DNA from: Gigaspora margarita
Taxonomy: Eukaryota; Glomeromycota; Glomeromycetes; Diversisporales; Gigasporaceae
DNA length: 64,000 nt
Direction: 5' to 3'
NCBI GenBank assembly: GCA_009809945.1
Contig: WTPW01000017.1
Span: forward strand, 771,381 to 835,380
The notes beneath the pieces are model-generated. The model was given only the letters and a program-made list of their open reading frames with translations. It was not told where the DNA came from and searched no databases. This document shows, piece by piece, positions 1 to 11,954 of the stretch. Position 1 is the stretch's first letter. Every line of letters starts with the position of its first letter. The translations under genes and the position numbers were made by a program.

Positions 1-31
<31 letters not shown>

Positions 32-1487
32 TTAAAAATTAAAAATAAACTTAGCTACTATAATATGGCTGGGCATAAACTATAGGCTTAAAATTTAATA
101 AAATAATACATCTTATATTTAACAAATATATAGCTATTAATAATTACTTACTAGAGAAGTTAGAAATAATTAAGCATAACAATTTTAAACATTTACAATA
201 GCTTGTGAAATAAAGATAGCTAAGTGTAAACTAAAGGCTAAGGGGAGTGACAAAAATTAGGTGATTTTTTAGAAGAAGAGGGGGTAAAAAATGTTGAAAT
301 TATATAAGAACCTATATTAAAGAGAGGAGAGGGGGTAAGCCTCTAATAAAAAATAATCAGATGAATAAATTTAATACAGTATATATAAAATAAGTTATAT
401 GCACATTTTCTATATTTTACTAATAATATTAGTGCACTATTTAGCTATAAATTATATGAATTACATGCATATTTCTAACCAAAAATATGTGAAACATTTT
501 AAACATGTTACATAGATTTTATATACTAATTGGGAATATCATTATTTTGATTACTGTATTACTACAAAATAATATGCATCTGCGTGGTGATTCGATTATC
601 TGCACATTATTTTGAGTGCACACATGTGTGCTAGAGGTAACCTGATTTTTTATCCTTTACTAGCACTTAAAATCTAAACTTTAAATATATATATATATAT
701 ATATATAAGAACAATTAACCTATTTTTGAACTTCTATGTAGTGATAGTAAAAAGTGAATTATTTATTTTTTAAAATCTGCACATATATAAAGTATCACCT
801 ATAGATTTATGATCTTATTTTTTTGTTTTTTGGCATCATTACACAGCACTCTAAGGCCATTATAGTTCTAACTTTAAAAAGGATGTCATAAAACATTCAT
901 TTATTATCAAAAATTATATTCCAGTATTAAATCAAAAAGAATGCCTATAACAATTTATTATCCTGCTAGAATAAGGGTAGCACTAATTGAACATTTAATG
1001 ATAGTTATTCTTGAAGCAATTAAAGCTAAAAAGAATAAATATGAAGTATTTATTGAACACCTTTGTTATGCATTTGATTAAATAGTATTCTATATATGGT
1101 GCATACTATTTCAGGTTGCGCATGCAGTATTTAAAATCTATATGCAGAACCTGCAGAATGCAGATTGAAAGTTAATTCTGCACGCAAAAATTTTTAGGAA
1201 TCTGCGAATTTTATTATGTGTTGCACATGTTGCACTTAAATTTTTGATGTTTTATTATATTTACAAGAATTGCTAAGTTTTTTTGCATATTAAAATAGAA
1301 TTGAATTTTAAACACTGTACGCATAGTGATATTTTGAAACCAAGTATGCTATTTTTAGGAGATGCAATTTTCAAAATAATGCCCATGATCATTATTTCAC
1401 GGTAATATAGTAATAGTTAAAAATAAAGCTAATTTTTTTTGCATCTAATAAAATTTTAAAATTTATAAAAATATATATATAAAAATA
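1..1487. other. AT-rich DNA, no gene recognised
   Basis: The window opens with 26 A residues. A TA dinucleotide run lies near 684-706. Around 1130-1215 there are short repeats built on CTGCAGAATGCAG and TGTTGCAC, which resemble the interior of the MITE at 55684-55918. No reading frame here has recognisable protein features. Confidence 0.6.
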
Positions 1488-1649
1488 CAGTCAGACCTCG
1501 TTATAGTCACTCTCAATATAGTTACAACCACAACATTTTTTGACCTAGCTATTATAAAACATATAAATTTTGTCCTTTATATAGTCACAACTTTTTATAA
1601 TCACCAAATGTTTGTTTCCCAACCTGGTGATTATATTGAGGTCTGACTG
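1488..1649. mobile_element. TA-flanked MITE (Tc1/mariner/pogo-like)
   Basis: The left end reads CAGTCAGACCTCGTTATAG and the right end is its inverted counterpart, ending GAGGTCTGACTG. TA dinucleotides lie directly outside both ends (1486-1487 and 1650-1651). A 162-bp body without an ORF and a TA duplication fit a non-autonomous Tc1/mariner or pogo element. A lone matching end, GAGGCCTGACTG followed by TA, occurs at 3633-3646. Confidence 0.85.
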
Positions 1650-2698
1650 TATATAAAATTTATAAGTATTGCCAAAATATATATATTTATACAACAATTA
1701 TATATTATATTTAGAATTCCTGTATTGGTACAAACTTGATCCATATTCCACTAAGATGACATATCACAATTGTAGATAAACAAAAATAAATTTCTAATCT
1801 TCACAAAATAAAGTTCTACTGGCTATTAAATACTATCACAATTATAAAACTATATTTTTGAAATCCAAAGTTCATTTTCGAATATATCACCCAAATTTCA
1901 CCAATTTATCATTTTTTCATTTCTAATATATAGGCAAATGCCAAAAATAATTATTTGATACTAAATTAATAATAATAAATAGTTAAAGTTAATATATAAC
2001 TTACTAATATTGATTATTTGGCTTTAGAACTATGTTACCTTCATTTAAAAGACAGATCATTATTATTAAATGGTATTGCTTATTTTCAAACTAGAACAAT
2101 AACATTTATAACATTTAGGATGGATTGATTAATCTAAAGGCACCATTTTGGATTTCTGATTGTCCATTCACTATTTTGTTACTATGTTTAGATAATATAC
2201 TATCATCCTGAACCAATGTTAAAAATCCAAATTCCAACTTTTTTATTAAGTTGGTTATTTAATTCTTCATGCTACAACAAGTTGGGGTTTAATAGCAGCT
2301 AAATGGCAATAGCTGTCACAGAACAGCAAAGACTCATCAGATGCCTGAATGATAGCATATAACTTAGAAAGTTCCTTTTTCTTATTGAATGGCTGGTAAT
2401 TTAATTTAACACTTTCATTATTAATGTCAAATTGAATGCTATGCATGTGGACAATAGGTTGTTTATTTCTTGTAACTAATTGATGTTGTATAATTATGAT
2501 GATAATTCTTTTTCAGACTCCCTTTCAATGACAACAAATCATTTGTTTGTCCTGAAGTTGATTGCACACTTGAAAAGGGTCTTTTTTTTACCATTTTTTA
2601 TTTGTTGGTGTTAAAGATGTTATTTCTGATCTATAAGAAATTATGCTATTCTGATTAAAATTTTCAACATTTTTGATTGTTTATCAGAATTTCACTCC
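1650..2698. other. AT-rich DNA, no gene recognised
   Basis: Only short, compositionally biased reading frames are present. Part of 2290-2690 could be the decayed continuation of the Sel1 fragment next to it, but I could not recognise repeat units there. Confidence 0.5.
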
Positions 2699-3045
2699 TA
2701 GCAGACTTCAAGTACTATTCAAATGCTGTTTCTTCATCCTTAGAAATGCCTACTCCATTTTGGTAGCAGATTCCAATGCTTAATTGTCTGTTGAAATTTC
2801 CATTCTTTGCAGATTTCACGTGCCATTTGAATGCTTTTTTCTCATCTTTTAGGAAGCCTATTCCATGTTGTTTAATTTCCAACAAACAATTGTCATTAGA
2901 ATTTCCACTTTTGTCGTATTTAAAGTACCATTCAAATATTTTTTTTTCCTTATCTTAGGAATGTCCAAGCCACTTTGGTAACAGTTTTCAGTATTGGACT
3001 GTTTATTAGGATTTTTGTCCTGGTATCCTTTTTACCAACCTTGTA
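2699..3045 (-). pseudogene. Sel1-like repeat gene fragment
   Basis: Minus-strand translation gives about three degenerate Sel1-like units. The clearest contains GNFNRQLSIGICYQNGVGIS followed by KDEETAFE, then a TAG stop and YLKSA. This matches the unit of the intact gene at 33032-34651 (KAFxYYxKSAEMG...GTYNVGYCYxNGIGVEKDE). The unit on the high-coordinate side needs a frame change relative to its neighbour. No start codon or N-terminal domain was found. Sel1 units form alpha-alpha solenoids used as adaptors, and such genes are multicopy in Rhizophagus-like fungi. I read this as the remnant of a duplicated family member; the family call is firm, the exact limits are not. Confidence 0.75.
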
Positions 3046-3659
3046 AACTGAATTTAATTTGAACTAACGTTTTTTACTTGGGCTTAAATTTCTATCAAAC
3101 ACTACAAAATCGGTATACAAAGTTGATCGTTCAAATGAAGCTCAGCCTTTAAATTAAGAGCAGCCGAACTTCTCATAGCTTTAAGCAAAAGATTTGGCAT
3201 TAGTTTGCTAAACTTGTTATTCCCACATATTGCACATGGTCCCACATTTTTATGTGGTGAATCCTTCGGCATTGTTACTAGTAGAAGTCGCGCCTATTAT
3301 AGAATCTTGAAAAATGATTCTTGGATCCTTGAAATTGAGGTCTTGCCGAATGTAAATAAAAAATTTCAGACTATAGTATATTTAGAAAAAAGGTACAGAT
3401 TGTTTTTACATAGCCCTATATTTACTATGTATTCAATAAAAATCAACATTTTTTGTGATCAGAGTCAAATCCGCCCATATGATAGCATGTAATCCTGATT
3501 TGATTGGTCTGCAGTCACATGTTATACATTTATGGAGGGATTTATATAAATAGTATGCATTTGCAGAATATTTATTAAGCACGTCAATATAATGCATTTA
3601 AGAGGTTATGCATTTAAGGGGATGCATTTACGGAGGCCTGACTGTATTTAATTATTATA
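3046..3659. other. Non-coding DNA with a single MITE end
   Basis: A 95-codon open frame at 3205-3492 has no recognisable domain and is not supported as a gene. GAGGCCTGACTG plus TA at 3633-3646 resembles the terminus of the 1488-1649 MITE, preceded by repeated TGCATTTA motifs; no opposite end was found. Confidence 0.45.
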
Positions 3660-3831
3660 CGGCAGGGTGAAACCTGAGTTGGCTAAGTTACGTTATTGAT
3701 GTTAGGGTTAGGTTAGTTACTATTTTAGGGGTTAGTTACTATTTTAGGATTGTTTTGATGGTGATCTGCATCAATAACGTAACCTAAAAAACTCAGGTTT
3801 CACCCTAAAAAACTCAGGTTTCACCCTGTCG
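3660..3831. mobile_element. Short TIR element with TA flanks
   Basis: The left end CGGCAGGGTGAAACCTGAGT is mirrored at the right by CTCAGGTTTCACCCTGTCG, with TA outside both ends (3658-3659 and 3832-3833). The right terminal motif is present twice in tandem (AAAAACTCAGGTTTCACCCT). A second inverted pair, GTTACGTTATTGATG and CATCAATAACGTAAC, lies inside. There is no ORF. Confidence 0.75.
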
Positions 3832-4105
3832 TATTATTATTATTGCTCAATCATATGACTTTATTTACAGTATGAGGAAAAACATATGGGGATTCCGTTC
3901 GCTACCATTTTACCAGCTCTATAATACATAGTAGGATAACTAGATCCTAAATATTTTCAACCAAATTAACTATATGCTTTTATGCAAATTACACTAAGAA
4001 ACAAACTATTCCATCCTAAGAATGCCAAGAAAAGATCTCATAGCCGCAAAGAGAATCGGTTAAATTAATTGCATTATGTATAGCGTGAATGCCATTACTT
4101 ACCTA

Positions 4106-5232
4106 TAGGTCCTTGCACTGCTATTGCAGCCGCAGAGCCTAATCCAAATATGAGGTCCTTGCACTACTACTGTAGGCGTGGAGCCTGATTCTAACATGAG
4201 GTCCTTGCACTGCTATCGCAGCCACGGAGCCTAATAAAAAACTAGAGGTCCTTGTACTGCTATTCCAGTCGTGAAGTCTGAACATAACATGAGGCCTTGC
4301 ACTGATATTTAACTGCAGGTGCCTAATCAAAAAATAAGGTCCTTGCACTACTACTGTAGCCGCGGTGCCTATTTACAATATGAGGTCCTTGTGCTGCTAT
4401 TGCAGCTGCGGAGCCTAATCAAAACATGAGGTCCTTGCACTACTACTGTAGCCGTGGAGCCTGGTTATAACATAAAGTCCTTGCACTGCCTTACGATGCC
4501 TAATAAAAACAAGATATCCTTGTATTGCTATTGCAGCTGTGAGACTGATTATAACATGAGGTCCTTGCACTGCTATCACAGCCGTGGAGCCTACCCAAAA
4601 CATGAGTTCTTGCCTAATTACCATATGAGGTCCTTGTACTTCTATCACAGCCACAGAGCCTAATAAAAAACATGAGGTCTTTGCACTGCTATGCAACCAC
4701 AGAGCAAATCACAACATGGGGCCCTTGTCCTACTACTATAACCATAGAGTCTAATCCCAACATGAAGTCATTGCACTATTATCACAGTCACGGAACCTAA
4801 TTAGAAACATGAGATTCTTGCACTGCTAATCCAGTCGCAGAACCTAATCAAATCATGAGGTCCTTGCACTACTATTGTAGGCATGAAGCCTAATCACTGC
4901 ATGAAGCCATTTCCGCCACAAAGCTAATCATAATAGAGGCCCTTGCACTATTAATATAGTCATGAAGTCTGATCACGCTTGCACTATTGTCATAATCATA
5001 AAGCCTAATTATCAATAATCTTTGTACTGCTAGTCGCAACCATATAATCTAACTACTAAAATATAAGTTTTGCATTGCTAGCAGCTGTGAAACCTATCAC
5101 AATATGAGGTTCTTGCACTGCTATTGCAGCTGTGATGCTTAATTATCGAAAGAAGAGGTCTTACACTGTCATTATAGTCACAGAACCTAATAACTAATGT
5201 GATGTCCTCACACTGCCATTATAGCCATTGTC
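4106..5232. repeat. 46-bp minisatellite, about 24 degenerate units
   Basis: The motif AGGTCCTTGCACTGCTATTG, followed by CAGCCGCGGAGCCTAATCAA, recurs every 46 bp or so for 1.1 kb. Units diverge steadily toward the right end, where some are shortened. Open frames across the array are by-products of the repeat and change between neighbouring units, so no protein is called. The array is far richer in GC than its surroundings. Confidence 0.9.
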
Positions 5233-7335
5233 CGAAGGGTGGGAAGGGTGGGATGATAGAGCCAGCCTTCACTACAAGGCGAGCGATAGCGAAAAGAAAG
5301 ATAACTTTCTTAATTTAACAAAACACCCTTAAATATCTTTTCCTTTTTCGTCATATCCATAGTATGTAATCCGATTTCAACAATCATATGCAATTACAAT
5401 ATACACCAGAAAATACCTACATCAAACAAGATACCATAACGACCACAACAATAAACTATCAAATTCGATAAAAGGCTAATTCAACAAATTGAACATGTGA
5501 TCTAATAAAGTCATCTGATCTCGCAATAATGATCGCCCTGTCACTTCGTTGACAGGCTTCTCATTTCCTATATTTATTGCAATTGCAGACAAATTTTTCT
5601 GCATACAGCATTTTGATTTAATAAATCTTATATCTAGCTTGCACTATTATGTTAGCAATATGAGCGCCTTTAAAGGAAAACTGTTATTGGACATTTGTTA
5701 TATTTTGTACCAGAAACAATCTATCTAATTATTAGAGAATGTATCAAATACAAGATATAATTGAAGTCTAATGCAGGTTTTCTATTGAAACACTCATATA
5801 GACTTTTGATGATCATCATACGTATTGCTGATGTTTGTACTTTTTATATCTGTACATGAAATATTTGTTGCATTGAGGGACCAGAAAATAAACAAAGAAT
5901 TCAAAGAACATATTATTTATGCATTGTCAAAAATAATTTTAGTGAAAGTCTTCAAACATAAGTTCGGTTTTGCTTACTCCTTAAATTACAATTTATATAT
6001 GATCTGCTTAAAAAAATACATTTACTTACAGGAATATATTGAACCTGATTGTTGTTAAAAGTGTAATCTAATTATCTAAAATGAGAATCTAATAAATCTA
6101 ATACAAGCTATAATAATTTTTTTTTTTACAATATTTAATAATGAAAAAAACATTATATATTATTTATTGTTCTTAATAATAAACTTGTGAACGAAAAAAT
6201 TTTACAAATGTTCTTTCTGAACATTTTTTTTATATAAAATGTTCTCAAATAAGAGAACAATATATTAATTTTTAATGTTCTTAAAAAAGATTAAATGCCT
6301 CTGAGAACCCGAGAATAGAGGTGCGAACTATAAACTATTAGTCATCATAAATAACAGTAGTTTATTGTAAAACTGTAGTTTTAAAATAAACTACAGTTTA
6401 TTTATATGTATTGTAATTTATGGAACGGTTAAATCATGTGCATATTTATCAGAACCCTAATTTGCGCTTAGTGAAAATACCCCTAAAATGTTTTCTTCAT
6501 CATATCAAATATGCAATGTACTAATTCCTGTTCCTGGTTTCTACTTTAAAAATCGATAAATCTACTAGAATTGGCTGATTTCTTGTGATTTACATGGTGA
6601 AGAGGTCAAATAACACATATATCAAATTTTCGAGGGATCAAAATTTCTCGATAAAATTTTTTTATCGGAATTCTACAAATTTGTAAAATTCGAATAAAAA
6701 ATTTAGTGGGTGGTTATCAAGAAAACTTTGCTCAACATCAAAAAAAAATTGTTATAGACGTAAAAATTTTCTCTAACCTTGAGTGAAGATTTTTCTTCAA
6801 CATCTAATCAATCTGAAATAAAAAAAATTTATTTAAATTTGCAAAATTCTAGAATTCAATAAAATTTTTTTATCAAGATTTTTTAGGTAGTTGCCAAAAA
6901 TCTTCAAAGTTTTAAAAAATCATAGTTTTCAAATTGTGTTACACGAAATTCGGATTGGAAATTCTTGGAAACTTCGCGCATGTTATGTTTTATTATTACG
7001 TAATGGAGCATTTCTGAATTATTTATATTGTTCGGACACATATTACCCGTACACCCGAAACCGGTTGCTATTTTTGTGCTTCTATGTTCTCCCCAAACAT
7101 TCGATCATGTCGTAGGACCTGTAATTAACAAATTTATATAAAAAAATACTCCGTTTGCTTTAAACGAAGTTTCTTAACAACCAAAATAGGACATCAATGT
7201 AATTTCTTCTGCAGTCCGCAGTAGGAATAATTATTTCATCCTATTTTTGGATCTAGGAATTTATTTTCCGGATTTTATATTTAAGAACATAAAATCTTAG
7301 CACATGATAATTGAATTCAAGGAAAAAAAACAAAC
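5233..7335. other. AT-rich DNA upstream of the P450 gene
   Basis: No gene recognised. Notable items are a GC-rich patch with a GCCTT/AAGGC hairpin near 5263-5280, complementary AAACTACAGTTT-type tracts at 6345-6400, and a direct repeat of an AATAAAATTTTTTTATC-type segment about 190 bp apart (6650-6730 and 6840-6920). The part just before 7336 would hold the P450 promoter, but no convincing TATA box could be picked in such AT-rich DNA. Confidence 0.5.
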
Positions 7336-9629
7336 ATGGAAAAAATAATTGAAATCTTATTAGGCGACATCTATATTCAATCATTTATTTTAGGGTTAAC
7401 TTTAGCAGCATTTTTCTACAAATTGTCGGGGAGAACTAAATTAGTAAGGTTTTTTTTTTTTTTTTGCATTAATATTAATACATAATTACATTATTATTAA
7501 TTTAATGATAATTTTTCTTAGAATGAACCACCCCTAGTTTATTATCGATTTCCAATTATCGGACATACTTGGAGTTTTTTGACGGATTGCGAAAAGTTAA
7601 TCTGCGAATCTCGAGAGAAGGTTTTATTTCTTTTTTTTTAAAAAAAAAAAATAAATAAATCATGAATGAGATAAAATAATATTTCTTGCGCGATTTAATA
7701 ACTTATGATTTCTTAATAATAGTATGGAGAAACATTTTCGTTATATGTATTCGGTCAAATAATGACCGTAGTCGGAAAGGAAACAACTCATGAAGTATTG
7801 AGAAAAGATCAAGATTTTAGTTTTCGTGAAGGCTTTATTAATGTAATTGAAAAATTCTTTAACAAATGCAATATTCCTCCAGATATTATATTACTTAGAT
7901 TTTAAATCATTTTTTCAATTTTAAAAACAGCAAGTTCCGACGCATTTAATATTCAAACATGTTACGATTCCAGAGAAAAATGCTAAAATAGTAAGAGACT
8001 ATGTCGCAGGGAAATTGAAACATCTCATAAGTAGACTACAAAAAAATATTCTTAAGGCAATGGATCTTTATATCGGTGAATGTGTTGGTAAATTTTTAAG
8101 CCTTCAACATTCAGGTTTCTCATGCAATATTTAAAAAAAATTTATTCCTTGTTAGAACCCAAGGTTATTCGTGATTCACGTAAAACTTTCACATGTATTA
8201 TTGCAATTCCAGTTGCAAACATTATTGTCGGTGAAGTATGTATATGTGTTTTTTTTTCTTTTATTTTTTTATTGAAACCATTTTTTTGTCATTAACTTAA
8301 ATACTCTTATGATAAAAATTAGGATTGTTACAATAATGAGGATTTATTAGAAACTTTTAGAGACTTAACATTTTCAATTATAAAACTGGTTTGGATTCCA
8401 CCAATATTATCATTTATACATCCCTGGCTTCATCAACAATTTGTCACGTATGTTTATTTTACTTTTTTGAAACAAAGGATCTTAACAATTTAGAATTCGT
8501 TATTTCACATACTATAAAAAATAAACTATTTATTCTTTATTACCTAACAGAATTCCTTTAAGGTTTGGTTGGAATCCGATTCAAAACATAGAAAAATAAT
8601 TCTCAATCGCATTAAGCCAATTATAGAAAAACGTCTTTATGATAAAAAGAGATTAGGTGAAGCTTGGGTTGCTCCAGTAAGTTATCTATAAAATATATTT
8701 ATGATTATATAAATGTTTAAATATTTGTCACTTTTTTTAATTAAAAAATATAGTTAGATGCATTACAATGTTTCTTAGATGATCCTGAAGTAACTCCTGA
8801 TCTCGATCCAAATCGTGTAAATTATGATTGTATTGCTGATTCAATTGGTGCTCTTATTTTTGCTGCTATGGAAACTACATCTAGTAGTTTTACTCGTGTT
8901 TTATATGGTTTGTCATATTCTGTTTTCATTATAAATTTTTTTTTTCTATTTTACTTATATTTTGTTTGACAATTAGACTTGGTAGAAAGAAAACATCAAT
9001 ATTGGCAAGAATTATATCAGGAGGCACAGGAAATTAATAAACAGTGTAATGAAAATGAACTTACAACTGATGATATTGTTAGAATGGTGAAGCTGGATAG
9101 CTTTGTTAAAGAATCTTTGAGATTATCTAATCCTATAACTGGTTTGCCACACAAATGTATTTCTAAATCTTATTATACATTTGCTAATGGATATCAAGTT
9201 CCAAGAGGTAATCTTTTTTTTTCTTGGTAGATTCTTTTAATTTTTCAATGTATATCAATTTTCATGCTCATTTCTATTACTTCAATTATAGGTCGTATAG
9301 TTAGTTTAAACTATCGTGATACAAATAATGATGAAGAACTTCAAGGTCAAAATCCTATAGAATTTCGTGCATATCGTCATCTGGAACATAATTCTCCTGC
9401 AACAAAACTTGAACGTAATTTTTTAACATTTGGAGGTGGAAAGCATGCATGTCCGGGTAGAGCTTTAGCTGTTAATGAGATTAAAGTGTTTTTACATAAA
9501 GTTTTGTTAAAATATAACGTTAGAACTGATAATGAAGAGATTGGACCTAAAAGAAGATATTTGGGTCCAGCCCCTGCTCCAATAAATGTTGGTCTAGTAT
9601 TTGAGAAAAGAAAGGAGATCATAAATTAA
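7336..9629 (+). CDS. Cytochrome P450, ten exons, frame broken in exon 7
   Basis: This is a haem-thiolate monooxygenase, with an N-terminal membrane anchor (residues about 14-28) followed by NEPPLVYYRFPIIGHTWSF. Proposed exons: 7336-7443, 7522-7620, 7723-7842, 7931-8087, 8156-8235, 8323-8447, 8551-8676, 8754-8907, 8977-9207, 9292-9629. Hallmarks are AAMETT (I-helix oxygen motif), KESLR (the ExxR of the K helix) and FGGGKHACPG (haem loop with the cysteine ligand). Full length would be about 510-530 residues, normal for the family. Exon 3 could instead run to 7896, but then it lacks a GT donor. With the good donor at 8448 the frame fails in exon 7 at the A run 8583-8586, apparently one base short; only a poor donor at 8443 (GTCACG) would keep it open. 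AATAAA at 9713-9718 may be the poly(A) signal. Substrate is unknown; it is either a recent pseudogene or an assembly error. Confidence 0.85.
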
Positions 9630-10018
9630 GAATTAGGAAGATATATTGTTGTAGGCAATATAAAAATGTTCTTAATATTTTCTTTGATATCTTTTTTTTT
9701 TTATTCGTATTAAATAAACATAATTATATAAAAATATTTGCTTGATTTCTATTGACTCAGCCCATATTTATTTTTATACTTTGGTTACTATATTTTAAAA
9801 AATTATATTTTAAGATCTAGTAAATACTTTTATAATAAAATTTTATTTTATTTTGGTATAATCAATAAATTCTAAGATCTAATTAAAATTTCAAATTTTG
9901 GAATAATTTTGGATTTGATTGGCAATAATAATTTATTTATTCCATTTCATTTTTAATGAAAGTATTATCTGTCCCTGTAGCATCATAATTTTAATTACAT
10001 GAGTGCAACTATAGTTTA
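9630..10018. other. P450 3' flank, no further gene
   Basis: AT-rich sequence containing the likely P450 3' untranslated region (AATAAA at 9713-9718). Nothing else recognised. Confidence 0.5.
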
Positions 10019-10497
10019 GGCTATGCAAAATTAATTTTTTTAGTTTTGTATTACCTAACTGACCTATTTTTTAAAATTTTTTTTAAATCCCAACTGTGTA
10101 ATTATTTAATTTTGCTATCCATTTTTTTCTGCTTTTTATTTTTGTTATCTAATAGAATCCTTAACTTTCTTTATATCTGATAGGACCAAATTTTACAGAA
10201 GGGTTACCAAATTCTGGGTCAGATGCGTCGAATCTAGGTCAGAGTTTAGCAGGTTCTATAGCAAAATTATCAGCTAGGCATTTTTTACTTAATGAGTAAA
10301 TATGATTTATTAGTAAAATTTTTATGATTTTGAGGCAAAATTGATCAATTCTGATCCAGCTGACATTGCTTCTGATGCATCTCACTTCTTCTGACCCAGA
10401 ATTTTGGTGAGTTGATAGGGCCAACAGAAAAATAATGCAATAAACTCAATTATTTTTAATTTTGTATAACAAAAATCAAAAAATTAACTTTTATAAA
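10019..10497. mobile_element. Diverged PIF/Harbinger-like MITE copy
   Basis: The left end GGCTATGCAAAATTAATTTT, preceded by TTA, matches the terminal repeat of the elements at 31081-31473 and 46955-47263 (GGCCACGCAAAGTTAATTTT). The inner segment AAATCCCAACTGTGTAATTA also matches theirs, and a degraded right end (AAAAAATTAACTTTTATAAA) lies near 10478-10497. The element is old and carries another inverted-repeat element (10199-10416). The exact right end is uncertain. Confidence 0.55.
10199..10416. mobile_element. TIR element, copy 1 of a family also at 63603
   Basis: The left end GGGTTACCAAATTCTGGGTC faces an inverted GACCCAGAATTTTGGTG at the right. The interior shares GGTTCTATAGCAAA and GGCAAAATTGATCAATT with the copy at 63603-63818. 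No coding capacity and no clear target-site duplication. It lies within the diverged Harbinger-like copy. Confidence 0.7.
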
Positions 10498-10512
10498 ATA
10501 ATTTTATTTCTA

Positions 10513-10910
10513 CAGTGCGGGACAGCATAAACCAACACCTCTGCACCAAATGTTGAAATAAATACTCAATTCTGATTGGCTAATATAATAGAATCAATTC
10601 TGATTGGCTAATATAATAGAATCAATTCTGATTGGCTAATATAATAGAATCATTCTGATTGGTTAAAAATTACATATGAGTTTCTTTTTTTTATATATTA
10701 AATGCCAAATTTTCAATTTCTTAGTAAATTTTAAATTGATATAACTTCTTAAAATTAAAATAAAATAAAAATCTTTTCTAGCCAAATTATAGCTTAGGCT
10801 TAAAGCTACAAATTGGATAAATCTTTTTTAAAAATATATTTTATTTTTAAGTTATATCAATTTTTGTAAAATATATATAGAAAGGTGTTGGTTTATAGTG
10901 TTCTGCACTG
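10513..10910. mobile_element. TA-flanked MITE, copy 1 (expanded)
   Basis: The left end CAGTGCGGGACAGCATAAAC is mirrored by GGTGTTGGTTTATAGTG...CTGCACTG at the right, with TA on both sides (10511-10512 and 10911-10912). A second copy lies at 47563-47881. This copy is 398 bp against 319 bp there, mainly because an internal 28-bp unit has multiplied. A Tc1/mariner-type MITE is the best fit. Confidence 0.85.
10567..10665. repeat. 28-bp tandem repeat inside a MITE
   Basis: The unit CAATTCTGATTGGCTAATAT plus AATAGAAT occurs three times exactly (starts at 10567, 10595 and 10623), followed by a shortened fourth unit. The sister MITE at 47563 has the motif without this array, so the expansion occurred within this copy. 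Confidence 0.9.
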
Positions 10911-11954
10911 TATTAATTTATAGTAGATTAAAGAAAATATAACCAACCAACCCAATTTTCAGATGGGTTGGCATAAAAATATTGTGGTTTTGAGATTACT
11001 ATCTTCTTCTAATACAATGATTCAAATTACGCATTATATTAAAATACTAAAGGTTAGATATTATATAAGAATTTTCACATTAGAAGAGGTCAGTGATCAC
11101 AAGACTGTAATATTTTATGGTATGACTAACCCTTCTCCAATTTTTAGATTCTAATGCAATATAAAAAATTAACTTTGTGTAGTCTTATCTGGCAATCTAA
11201 AAATTTGAATTTTTTATTAAAATTCAATTTTTTTCTAATTTGAAACTCTTTATTGTTTTTGGAAATTTGGTTTTAACCAGGTTAAAGTCATCTAATTTAT
11301 TACTAATTTTAATTATATAACTATGACTACAGCTTATGGATGGCTTTATCTTGGCTAAAAATTAAATTTATATTAACCATTGTCAACCTAGATTTCTACC
11401 TCTTTAGAGAAATGCTAGAGACTAGAGCGACTAATACAGGGAGACACTTTATGTAATTTATACTAATTACTGTGGTATGCAAGGGTCAGAAGAGATACTG
11501 TTGGTTGGGCAGTATTTTGTAAAGAGGCTTAGAGGATTTGCAATTATGAAAGAGGCCACAATTAATAATATATAAAGATACTAAGAATTGTATCAAATGT
11601 ATTTCAGTGAAGACACACTCCTTCACTACTATTTTATTCAATAAACCAGAGATTCTTATCTCTGCTTTGTAGCAAAGAAAAACCTTGATTATTTTTATAT
11701 GTTTGTCCAATATAAATAATACAATAATAAATAATAAAGAAATCTATATAATCAATGTGTTTGATATATGCTACATGCTAAATATAATAGCTATCAAATT
11801 ATAATAAAATTACTCAGCATCATGTGTATGTCCATCCATTTTGAATCAAGAATGTAACTGACTATCAAGATATTGTTGTATCATTGTTTGCTTAAAAATC
11901 ATTATGTTCTTGGTTTAATTTTACTTCTAAATATGGTTATATTGATAGTGGATA
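10911..11954. other. AT-rich DNA with a MITE-end fragment
   Basis: No gene recognised. AAAAAATTAACTTTGTGTAG at 11163-11182, followed by TC and TTA, resembles the right terminus of the Harbinger-like family; no matching left end was found. A minus-strand open frame at 11486-11710 lacks recognisable features. Confidence 0.45.

Noticed and set aside
3205-3492. 95-codon open frame with a hydrophobic start
   Set aside because: No recognisable domain, no neighbours supporting it and composition like surrounding DNA; not reported as a gene.
4139-4696. Open frames with repeated VQGPHV-like peptides
   Set aside because: These are translations of the 46-bp minisatellite; the frame is not kept between units.
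5825-6058. 77-codon plus-strand frame
   Set aside because: Low complexity and no family features; such frames are expected by chance at this length.
6891-7115. 74-codon frame just upstream of the P450
   Set aside because: It does not join the P450 frame and lacks recognisable features.
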